From Actinophytocola sp963840275 (GTDB lineage Bacteria; Actinomycetota; Actinomycetes; Mycobacteriales; Pseudonocardiaceae), in NCBI GenBank assembly GCA_963840275.1, contig CAWIYK010000002.1:372001-436000 (forward strand): a DNA stretch of 64,000 nucleotides, written 5' to 3'. Below the pieces are notes generated by a model that ran no database searches, was not told the origin of the DNA, and saw nothing but the letters and a program-made list of their open reading frames with translations. Both the position numbers and the translations under genes were made by a program. Of this stretch, positions 44,031 to 51,735 are shown one piece after another (positions within the stretch are counted from its first letter, which is position 1; each line of letters opens with the position of its first letter).

Positions 44031-46856
44031 TTACAGGACCACGTTGACCAGGCGGCCCGGTACCACGATCACCTTGCGCGGCTCACCGCCGTTGATCAGT
44101 GCCGCCACCTTCTCCTCGGCCAGTGCGGCGGCCTTCACCTCGTCCTGGCCGGCGGACGCCGGGACCGTCACGCGGCCGCGGACCTTGCCGTTGACCTGGA
44201 TCGGGTACTCGATCGTGTCCTCGACCAGGTACTTCTCGTCCGCGGTGGGGAACGGGCCGTGGGCCAGTGACTCCTCGTGGCCCAGGACCCGCCACATCTC
44301 CTCGGCGACGTGCGGGCACAGCGGCGCCAGCATCAGCACCATGGGCTCCACGACGGACCGCGGCGCCGGCTTCGTGCCGTACACCTTCGTCACGTGGTTG
44401 TTCAGCTCGATCAGCTTCGCGCCCGCCGTGTTGAAGCGCATGTTCGCGTAGTCCGTGTGCACGCCGTCGACGGCCTTGTGCAGCGCGCGCAGCGTCGCCT
44501 CGTCCGGGGACTCGTCGCTCACGTGGACCTCGCCCGTGGTCTCGTCGACCACGTTGCGCCACATGCGCTGCAGGAACCGCTGCGCGCCGACGACATCCTT
44601 GGTGGCCCACGGGCGGGAGACGTCCATCGGACCCATGGCCATCTCGTAGAACCGGAAGGTGTCGGCGCCGTACCGCTCGCACATCTCGTCCGGCGTGACG
44701 ATGTTCTTCAGGCTCTTGCCCATCTTCCCGTACTCCTGCTTGACCTCCTGGCCACCCCAGAAGAACTTGCCGCCCTCCTCGGTGACCTCCTCGGCCGGCA
44801 CGTAGACACCGCGGGAGTCGGTGTACGCGTACGCCTGGATGTAGCCCTGGTTGAACAGCCGGCGGTAGGGCTCCGGCGCGGACACGTGCCCCAGGTCGAA
44901 CAGCACCTTCTGCCAGAAACGCGAGTACAGCAGGTGCAGCACGCCGTGCTCGATGCCGCCGATGTACAGGTCGACGCCGCCCGGGTCGTTCGGGCCGTGG
45001 ATCTCCGGCCGCGCGCCCAGCCAGTACTTCTCGTTCTCCGGCGCGCAGATCTGCTCGGTGTTCGTCGGGTCCACGTAGCGCAGCTGGTACCAGGACGAGC
45101 CGGCCCACTGCGGCATCACGTTGACGTCGCGGCGGTAGGACTTCCTGCCGTCACCCAGGTCCAGCTCGACCTCGATCCAGTCGCCGGCGCGGGACAGCGG
45201 CGGCGACGGCACCGAGTCGGCGTCCTCCGGGTCGAACGTCCTCGGCGAGTAGTCGTCGACGTCGGGCAGCTCGACCGGCAGCATGCTCTCCGGCAGCGCG
45301 CGCGGCAGGCCGTCCTCGTCGAACACGATCGGGAACGGCTCACCCCAGTAGCGCTGCCGCGCGAACAGCCAGTCCCGCAGCTTGTACTGCAGCTTGCCCT
45401 CGCCATGGCCGTTCGCCTCCAGCCAGGAGATGATCGTCTTCTTGGCCTCGTCGACGTCCATGCCGTCCAGGAAGCCCGAGTTGACCGCGGGCCCGTCGCC
45501 GGTGAACGCCTCGCCGTCGAAGCCTTCTGTCGGTTGGACGGTGCGCACGATCGGCAGGCCGAACACGGTCGCGAAGTCCCAGTCACGCTGGTCCTGGCCC
45601 GGCACCGCCATGATCGCGCCGGTGCCGTAGCCCATCAGCACGTAGTCGGCGATGAACACCGGGATCTGTGCGCCGTTGGCCGGGTTCGTGGCGAAGACGC
45701 CGACGAACACCCCGGTCTTCTCCTTGTTCTCCTGCCGGTCCAGCTCGGACTTCTGCGACGCGGCGCGCCGGTAGTCGGCGATCGCCTCCGCCGGCGTGGC
45801 GTGCCCACCGGTCCAGCGCTCGTCGACGTCCGCGGGCCACTCGGCCGGCACGATCCGGTCGACCAGGTGGTGCTCTGGCGCCAGAACCATGTAGGTCGCG
45901 CCGAACACGGTGTCCGGCCGGGTGGTGAAGACCTCGATGTGGTCGCTGGAGACCGGGAACCGGATGTGCGCGCCCTTCGAGCGGCCGATCCAGTTGCGCT
46001 GCATGGTCTTGACCTTCTCGGGCCACTCCAGCAGGTCCAGGTCGTCGATCAGACGGTCGGAGTACGCGGTGATCCGCATCATCCACTGGCGCAGGTTCTT
46101 GCGGAACACGGGGAAGTTGCCGCGCTCGCTGCGACCGTCGGCGGTGACCTCCTCGTTCGCCACGACGGTGCCCAGCCCGGGACACCAGTTGACGGGCGCG
46201 TCGGACAGGTACACCAGCCGGTGCGAGTCGATGATCCTGCGCTGCTCGACGCCGGTCAGCTCACACCAGCCGCGGCCGTCCGGCGTGCGGTGCTTGTCCT
46301 GCGCGTACTCGGCCGCCAGCTCCGCGATCGGCCGGGCCCGGTCCTGCTTCTCGTCGTACCAGGAGTTGAAGATCTGCAGGAAGATCCACTGGGTCCACTT
46401 GTAGTAGCCCAGGTCGGTCGTGTTGATGCGGCGCCGCTCGTCGTGACCCAGCCCCAGCCTGCGGATCTGGTGCAGGTAGCGCTCGACGTTCTCCTCGGTG
46501 GTCTTGCGCGGGTGCTGCCCGGTCTGCACGGCGTACTGCTCGGCGGGCAGGCCGAACGCGTCGAACCCCATGGTGTGCAGCACGTTGCGGCCGGTCATCC
46601 GGTGGTAGCGGGCGAACACGTCGGTGCCGATGAACCCCAGCGGGTGGCCGACGTGCAGCCCGGCGCCCGACGGGTACGGGAACATGTCCTGCACGAACAG
46701 CTTGTCCTCGGGCACCGGACCGGCCAGTGGCCCGACCGGGTTCGGCGCGTGGAACGTGCCGCGCTCCTCCCAGTACTGCTGCCACCGCGCCTCGATGGAG
46801 TTGGCCAGCGCGGCCGTGTACCGGCTTGTGGGTACTGCCTCGGCTGCGTCACTCAT
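44031..46856 (-). CDS. leuS: Leucyl-tRNA synthetase
   Basis: 941-residue class I synthetase. The HIGH-type motif is in YPSGAGLHVGHP and the KMSKS-type motif is KMGKSLKN. An editing domain lies between them, and the C-terminal anticodon-binding region ends in VIVVPGRLVNVVL. ATG at 46856 follows GGGAGGACCCCACG. Its roughly 130-nt leader encodes a 12-residue peptide with three consecutive Leu codons followed by a terminator, so expression is probably attenuated when leucyl-tRNA is plentiful. Confidence 0.97.
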   Translation of the reverse strand: MSDAAEAVPTSRYTAALANSIEARWQQYWEERGTFHAPNPVGPLAGPVPEDKLFVQDMFPYPSGAGLHVGHPLGFIGTDVFARYHRMTGRNVLHTMGFDAFGLPAEQYAVQTGQHPRKTTEENVERYLHQIRRLGLGHDERRRINTTDLGYYKWTQWIFLQIFNSWYDEKQDRARPIAELAAEYAQDKHRTPDGRGWCELTGVEQRRIIDSHRLVYLSDAPVNWCPGLGTVVANEEVTADGRSERGNFPVFRKNLRQWMMRITAYSDRLIDDLDLLEWPEKVKTMQRNWIGRSKGAHIRFPVSSDHIEVFTTRPDTVFGATYMVLAPEHHLVDRIVPAEWPADVDERWTGGHATPAEAIADYRRAASQKSELDRQENKEKTGVFVGVFATNPANGAQIPVFIADYVLMGYGTGAIMAVPGQDQRDWDFATVFGLPIVRTVQPTEGFDGEAFTGDGPAVNSGFLDGMDVDEAKKTIISWLEANGHGEGKLQYKLRDWLFARQRYWGEPFPIVFDEDGLPRALPESMLPVELPDVDDYSPRTFDPEDADSVPSPPLSRAGDWIEVELDLGDGRKSYRRDVNVMPQWAGSSWYQLRYVDPTNTEQICAPENEKYWLGARPEIHGPNDPGGVDLYIGGIEHGVLHLLYSRFWQKVLFDLGHVSAPEPYRRLFNQGYIQAYAYTDSRGVYVPAEEVTEEGGKFFWGGQEVKQEYGKMGKSLKNIVTPDEMCERYGADTFRFYEMAMGPMDVSRPWATKDVVGAQRFLQRMWRNVVDETTGEVHVSDESPDEATLRALHKAVDGVHTDYANMRFNTAGAKLIELNNHVTKVYGTKPAPRSVVEPMVLMLAPLCPHVAEEMWRVLGHEESLAHGPFPTADEKYLVEDTIEYPIQVNGKVRGRVTVPASAGQDEVKAAALAEEKVAALINGGEPRKVIVVPGRLVNVVL

Positions 46857-46891
46857 CGTGGGGTCCTCCCGTGGTTGCTTGCTCCGAACAC

Positions 46892-46924
46892 AAAAAACCC
46901 CTCTGCCGCAGGGCATGAGGGGTT
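46892..46924 (-). terminator. Attenuator terminator in the leuS leader
   Basis: On the minus strand AACCCCTC, then an inner TGCC/GGCA stem, then GAGGGGTT and TTTTTT form a strong intrinsic terminator 35 nt before the leuS start codon. A second stem (46925-46956: CGCCGCGCTGACC with GGTCAGTGCGGCG) overlaps the end of the leader peptide and is the likely pause or competing hairpin. Confidence 0.85.
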
Positions 46925-46944
46925 CGCCGCACTGACCTGAAGGG

Positions 46945-46983
46945 TCAGCGCGGCGGACTAAGGAGCAGGCGTCCGGCGCTCAT
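46945..46983 (-). CDS. Leucine-rich leader peptide of leuS
   Basis: A 12-codon frame, MSAGRLLLSPPR, with codons CTG CTC CTT for three successive leucines. TAGACT lies exactly 6 nt before its ATG, so the transcript probably begins at the start codon (leaderless). The stop codon lies inside the following hairpin. Stalling at the Leu codons when leucyl-tRNA is low would melt that hairpin and could prevent the terminator. That is classical attenuation logic applied to a synthetase gene. I could not draw a convincing antiterminator by eye. Confidence 0.75.
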   Translation of the reverse strand: MSAGRLLLSPPR

Positions 46984-47051
46984 ACTCGTAGTCTATCGCG
47001 GCGGCCAAGACCGTATTCGTGGTGTCCGACGGCACCGCATACCATCCAACC

Positions 47052-47490
47052 GTGCTTCTGTTCGCGCTCCTGCCGCTGGTCGTCGGTCTGCTCGTCGCCG
47101 TGGTCGGCGTGCTCGGGTTCCTCGAGCGGCTGCCCCGCAACCGGTTCGGCGGCGTCCGCACCCCGGCCACCCTGCGTGACGACGAGACGTTCCGGGTCGG
47201 CAACAAGGTCGCCGGCCTGCCGATCGCGGTCGCCGGGCTCGTGGGGATCGTCGGCGGGGCCGTGGCGTTGGCGGTCGACGGCGCGGGCGGCGTTCGTCGT
47301 CACGAGCCTCGTCGGGCTCGTCGGCATGGTCGCGATCGCGGCCGGCGGCGGCGTGCTGGGGCACCGGGCCGCGGAGGCGGTGCCGGAGCCGGCCCCCGAG
47401 CTGCCGGAAGGCTGCAAGGGCTGTGCCTGCGGCGGCTGCGAGCTCAGCAAGTCAGTTGGTGCGAACGTCTCCGGGGTGCGTGGCGAGTAA
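47052..47490 (+). CDS. SdpI/YhfL-like small membrane protein, one-base insertion
   Basis: Corrected length 145 residues. Three membrane segments: ALLPLVVGLLVAVVGVLGFL, LPIAVAGLVGIVGGAVAL and FVVTSLVGLVGMVAIAAGGG. Between the first two, LPRNRFGGVRTPATLRDDE, TFRVGN resembles the conserved loop of the SdpI immunity family. The C-terminal tail has a Cys cluster (CKGCACGGC). An extra G at 47285-47287 breaks the frame. GTG at 47052 has TACCAT 6 nt upstream. The 3' end overlaps the convergent yqgE gene by 39 bp. Confidence 0.75.
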
Positions 47491-48057
47491 CGCCAGCGGC
47501 ATGCCCTGCCGGCGCAGCACCCGGCCCCACAGGTCCTGGTCGGTCGGCGCGAGCACGTCGCTCGGCAGCGCGGGCACCACGATCCAGTCGCCACGCTCGA
47601 TCTCACCGGCGACCTGGCCGACGTCCCAGCCCGCGTAGCCGGCGAACACCCGCAGGCCCCGGAACTTCGGCACCAGCACCTCGGGGTCGGCGTCCAGGTC
47701 GACGAGCGCGACGGGGCCACGCACCCCGATCAGGCCTTTCACCCCGGTCGACTCCTCGCCCGTGCGCATCGCGGCGAGGCAGAGCGCGGTCTTCTGCTCG
47801 ACGGGGCCGCCAACGAAGACCGACCCCGGGTTCGTCACGTGCGGACCCCAGTTGGGCAGGACGTCGTCGACCGGCACCTCGCTCGGCCGGTTGAGCACGA
47901 CACCGAGCGTGCCCTCCCCGCGGTGGTCGATGACGAACACGACCGTGCGGCGAAAGTTCGAGTCGGTCAGGCTGGGCGCCGCCACGAGCAGCGTGCCCGG
48001 CTCGACTGCCGCATCGGGAGCGTCGGATCGCACCCGCACATGATCCCATCCGTTCAT
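47452..48057 (-). CDS. YqgE/AlgH family protein (DUF179)
   Basis: 201 residues. Family landmarks are PGTLLVAAPSLTDSNFRRTV, VLNRPSEVPVDDVLP, VFVGGPVEQKTALCL and FRGLRVFAGYAGWDVGQV. The molecular role is still unclear for the family. The start is uncertain: ATG at 48057 gives the longest conserved product, but Val or Met codons a few residues on are possible. Convergent overlap with the SdpI-like gene. Confidence 0.88.
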   Translation of the reverse strand: MNGWDHVRVRSDAPDAAVEPGTLLVAAPSLTDSNFRRTVVFVIDHRGEGTLGVVLNRPSEVPVDDVLPNWGPHVTNPGSVFVGGPVEQKTALCLAAMRTGEESTGVKGLIGVRGPVALVDLDADPEVLVPKFRGLRVFAGYAGWDVGQVAGEIERGDWIVVPALPSDVLAPTDQDLWGRVLRRQGMPLALLATHPGDVRTN

Positions 48058-48301
48058 AGGGAATCCAGCGGGCCCACGAGATTTCGGGAACAATGGACCG
48101 GGCCGGCTCGTTGAAGCTGGTGGCTGGACACCGCAGTGTCCCCCGGGCTCAACCAAGAACAGCCTTCGTGGAATACCGTTCGGCAGGAGCCACGTTGCGC
48201 CATCCGCCGTGAGGCGACCGGGTGCCCAGTCGACCGATCGGCGGGTGTGCCGCATTACGCGGCCCACCCGCCGTTCGGGTTCTCCCATAGGCTCTTCAGC
48301 C

Positions 48302-49621
48302 GTGAACACCTCGGCCGACGTGCACTCCGACCACCACCACAGCAGGATCGGGGCGCGCCGGCTGCTGGCCATGGCCGGGTTCCGCCGCCTGCTGTTCAGC
48401 CGGTTCTCCTCGCAGTGGGGCGACGGCCTGTTCCAGACCGGGCTCGCCGGGGCCGTCGTGTTCAACCCGGAACGCGCGGTGTCGCCCGCCGAGATCGCCG
48501 CCGGGTTCGTGGTGCTGCTGCTGCCGTACTCCGTGGTCGGCCCGTTCGCCGGCGCGCTGCTGGACCGCTGGGACCGCCGGCGCGTGCTGGTCGCCGCGAA
48601 CCTGCTGCGCGGTTCGCTGATCGTGGTGTCCGCCGTGTGCGTGGCCACGGGTGTCGCCGGGTTCCCGCTGCTGCTGCTCGCGCTCGTGGTGATCGGCATC
48701 AGCCGGTTCGTCGGCGCCGGGCTGTCCGCGTCGCTGCCGCACGTGGTGCCGGTGCCCAACCTGGTCGAGGCCAACGCGCTGTCGGTGACGCTCGGCGCGG
48801 TCGTGTCGGTCGTCGGGGCCGGCTGCGCGGTCGGCCTGCGTGCCGTGTTCGGCGAGGGCGACGTGGGGTCCGGGCTGACCGCGGCCGTCGCGGTCGTCGG
48901 GTCCGTGCTGGCCGCCTGGCTCGCCAGCCGGTTCACCCGGGGCGCGCTGGGGCCGGACCGGGTGGTCGAGCCGGCCACCGCGCTCGCGGCCGTGGCCAAC
49001 GGGTTGTTCGACGGCGGCCGGGTGGCGTTGCGCACGCCGACCGTGGCCGCCGGGTTCTGCGCGCTGCTGGCGCACCGGGCGGCGTTCGGCGTCTCGCTGC
49101 TGCTGACCGTCACGCTGATGCGCTACAGCTTCGAGAGCTGGGGACCCATCGAGGCCGGGCTGCCCGGGCTCGGCGTGGTCCTCGGCGCCGGCGGGCTCGG
49201 CATCTTCCTCGCCGGCCTCACCACCGCACGCCTGGTCACCGGGCTCGGCCGCAAGCGGACCATGTTCATCGCGCTCGGCATCGGGGCGGTCACCCAGCTC
49301 GGGCTGGGGCTGCCGATGGTGCTGCCGACCACGCTGGTCGCCGCGTTCCTCATCGCCTACACCGGCCAGGTCGTGAAGCTCTGCGTGGACGCGGCCGTGC
49401 AGCGCGACATCGGCGACGAGACCCGCGGCCGGGTGTTCGCGCTCTACGACATGCTGTTCAACATCACGCAGGCGCTCGCGGTCGCGGTCGCCGCGTCGGT
49501 GATCCCCGCGAACGGCGAGTCGGTGGTGCTGATCGTGGCCGCGACCGTCGCCTACCTGGTCGGCATGGCCGGTTTCGAGCTGGTCAGCCGGCGGAGTCAG
49601 CCGGTCCGGCCGGCGGCGTGA
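48302..49621 (+). CDS. MFS transporter
   Basis: 439 residues and twelve predicted membrane segments. The A-like motif between helices 2 and 3 reads GALLDRWDRRRVLVAANLLR, and its echo between helices 8 and 9 reads RLVTGLGRKRTMF. The closest type is the single-polypeptide drug/efflux group. GTG at 48302 has TAGGCT 8 nt upstream. The substrate cannot be inferred. The last 38 bp overlap the end of the convergent pcnA gene. Confidence 0.87.
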   Translation: MNTSADVHSDHHHSRIGARRLLAMAGFRRLLFSRFSSQWGDGLFQTGLAGAVVFNPERAVSPAEIAAGFVVLLLPYSVVGPFAGALLDRWDRRRVLVAANLLRGSLIVVSAVCVATGVAGFPLLLLALVVIGISRFVGAGLSASLPHVVPVPNLVEANALSVTLGAVVSVVGAGCAVGLRAVFGEGDVGSGLTAAVAVVGSVLAAWLASRFTRGALGPDRVVEPATALAAVANGLFDGGRVALRTPTVAAGFCALLAHRAAFGVSLLLTVTLMRYSFESWGPIEAGLPGLGVVLGAGGLGIFLAGLTTARLVTGLGRKRTMFIALGIGAVTQLGLGLPMVLPTTLVAAFLIAYTGQVVKLCVDAAVQRDIGDETRGRVFALYDMLFNITQALAVAVAASVIPANGESVVLIVAATVAYLVGMAGFELVSRRSQPVRPAA

Positions 49622-51046
49622 CGCCTTCGGACTCCGCCCACTTCCGCAGCTCGGCGATCGCCTCGTCGTGGTCGAGGGGGCCGCGGTCCAGCCGCAGCTC
49701 CTTGAGGTGCCGCCACGCCCTGCCGACCAGCGGGCCCGGCGGCAGGCCGAGCAGCCGCATGATCTCGTTGCCGTCCAGGTCGGGCCGCACCCGCGCGAGG
49801 TCCTCCTCCTCGGCGATCCGCGCGATCCGCTCCTCGAGGCCGTCGTAGGTGCGCTGCAGCGCGGACGCCTTGCGGCGGTTGCGCGTGGTGCAGTCGGCGC
49901 GGACGAGCTTGTGCAGCCGGGACAGCAGCGGGCCGGCGTCCGTGACGTACCTGCGCACGGCCGAGTCGGTCCACTCGCCCGGCCGTAGCCGTGGAAGCGC
50001 AGGTGGAGGTACACGAGCTGGGCGACCTCCTCGATGACCTCCTTCGAGTACCGCAGCGCGCGCAAACGCTTGCGGGTCATCTTCGCGCCGACCACCTCGT
50101 GGTGGTGGAAGCTCACGCCGCCGCCCTCGACGAACCGGCGGGTGGCCGGCTTGCCGATGTCGTGGAGCAGCGCCGCGAGCCGCAGCACGAGGTCCGGCTC
50201 CGTGCCCGGCTCCTCGAGGTCGATCGCCTGGTCGAGCACGACGAGGGAGTGCTGGTAGACGTCCTTGTGCTGGTGGTGCTCGTCGATCTCCAGCCGCATG
50301 GCCGGCACCTCCGGCAGCACGTGGTCGGCGAGGCCGGTGTCGACCATCAGCTCGAGCCCCCGGCGCGGGTGCACGCCGCACAGCAGCTTGGACAGCTCGA
50401 CCTGGATCCGCTCCGCGGTGATCCGGTCGATCTCGCCGTTCATGTCGTGGATCGCGGCGAGCACGCGGGGCGCCGGGGTGAAGCCGAGCTGGCTCACGAA
50501 CCGGACCGCGCGCATCATCCGCAGCGGGTCGTCGGCGAACGACTCCTGCGGGGTCGCCGGCGTGTCGAGCACCTTGCGACGCAGCGCGTCCCGGCCGTCG
50601 TGCGGGTCGACGAACTGCTTCGTCGACAAGTCGATGGCCATCGCGTTGACCGTGAAGTCGCGCCTGACCAGGTCTTCTTCGATCGAGCTGCCGAAGCGGA
50701 CCTCGGGGTTGCGGCTCTGCCGGTCGTAGGAGTCGGACCGGAAGGTGGTGATCTCCACGGTCGCGCCGCGCTTGGTCGCGCCCATCGTGCCGAACGCGAT
50801 CCCGGTGTCCCAGATCGCGTCGGCCCAGCCGGTCAGCAGCTCGCGCACGCGTTCGGGCCGTGCGTCGGTCGCGAAGTCGAAGTCGTTGCCGAGGCGGTCG
50901 AGCAACGCGTCCCGCACGGTCCCGCCGACGAGATAGAGCTGGTGCCCGGCCTCGGTGAACCGGGCGGCGAGCTCGTCGGCCACCGGGAAACGCACCGATT
51001 CCTCCTCAGCGGCGGGGGCGACATCGAGGGTGTGGCGATTGGACAC
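49584..51046 (-). CDS. pcnA: CCA tRNA nucleotidyltransferase, with a one-base deletion
   Basis: Adds or repairs the CCA end of tRNA. It has LVGGTVRDALLDR, the metal-binding DFDFATDARP, the VEITTFRSD and RRDFTVNAMAID motifs, and then an HD domain (LLHDIGKPATRRF). At about 49982 one base is missing in GGC TAC GGx CCG, which moves the last 130 codons to another frame (GEWTDSAVRRYV onward). Corrected length is 487 residues. It is divergent from the NUDIX gene, the same arrangement as Rv3907c-Rv3908 in mycobacteria. Confidence 0.9.
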
Positions 51047-51174
51047 GAGAAGCGAGCGTAACTGGCTCTTCCGGCGCGGCGGGCCGCCGCCCGGCCCCTC
51101 CCCGCCGCGCCCGTGCCGCCGAGTTGAAGCTGATCGCGCAACCCGAGCGCGGTCTCCGCATTACGATCGCGGAC

Positions 51175-51729
51175 ATGCCCACGTCGTCCGGCAAGTCGCG
51201 CGGCGCCCGGTCCGGGCGTCGCGGCAGGCGGCGCGGCCGCCGGATGACCGCCGTCGACGAGACGTCGGCGGGTGGCGTGGTCATCAACTTCGCCCGCGAC
51301 AAGGTGGTTCTGATCGGCCGGCTGGACCGGCGCGGCCGGCTGCTGTGGTCGCTGCCGAAGGGCCACATCGAGGAGGGCGAGACCCCGGAGCAGACCGCGG
51401 TTCGGGAGGTCGGGGAAGAGACCGGCATCCTTGGCGAGATAATTCGACCGCTCGGCACCATCGACTACTGGTTCGTCGCCGAACGCCGCAGGATCCACAA
51501 GACCGTGCACCACTACCTCATGGAGGAGCGCGGCGGCGAGCTTTGCGACGAGGACGTCGAGGTGACCGAGGTCGACTGGGTCGCCCTGGACGAGCTGGAG
51601 GAGAGGCTTGCCTACGCCGATGAGCGCCGCCTCGTCCGGAAGGCGCTCGACCTGTTGGCGGTACGAGCCGTGCCGGCCGACCAGCCGGCCGACCAGGCGG
51701 ACCTGCCTGTCGAGGCGGACGGGGGCTGA
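51175..51729 (+). CDS. NUDIX hydrolase (MutT4 type)
   Basis: 184 residues. The Nudix box GHIEEGETPEQTAVREVGEE plus TGI matches Gx5Ex7REUxEExGU exactly. A basic N-terminus (RGARSGRRGRRRGRRM) precedes the domain. It probably hydrolyses nucleoside or dinucleoside polyphosphates; exact substrate unknown. ATG at 51175 has TACGAT 7 nt upstream. It lies 6 bp before the DUF6049 gene and is likely the first gene of the conserved cell-wall block. Confidence 0.92.
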   Translation: MPTSSGKSRGARSGRRGRRRGRRMTAVDETSAGGVVINFARDKVVLIGRLDRRGRLLWSLPKGHIEEGETPEQTAVREVGEETGILGEIIRPLGTIDYWFVAERRRIHKTVHHYLMEERGGELCDEDVEVTEVDWVALDELEERLAYADERRLVRKALDLLAVRAVPADQPADQADLPVEADGG

Positions 51730-51735
51730 CCAGCC

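Noticed and set aside
46857..47051. T-box riboswitch upstream of leuS
   Set aside because: No T-box sequence (TGGNACCGCG) or specifier loop. The Leu-codon leader peptide and terminator explain the region.
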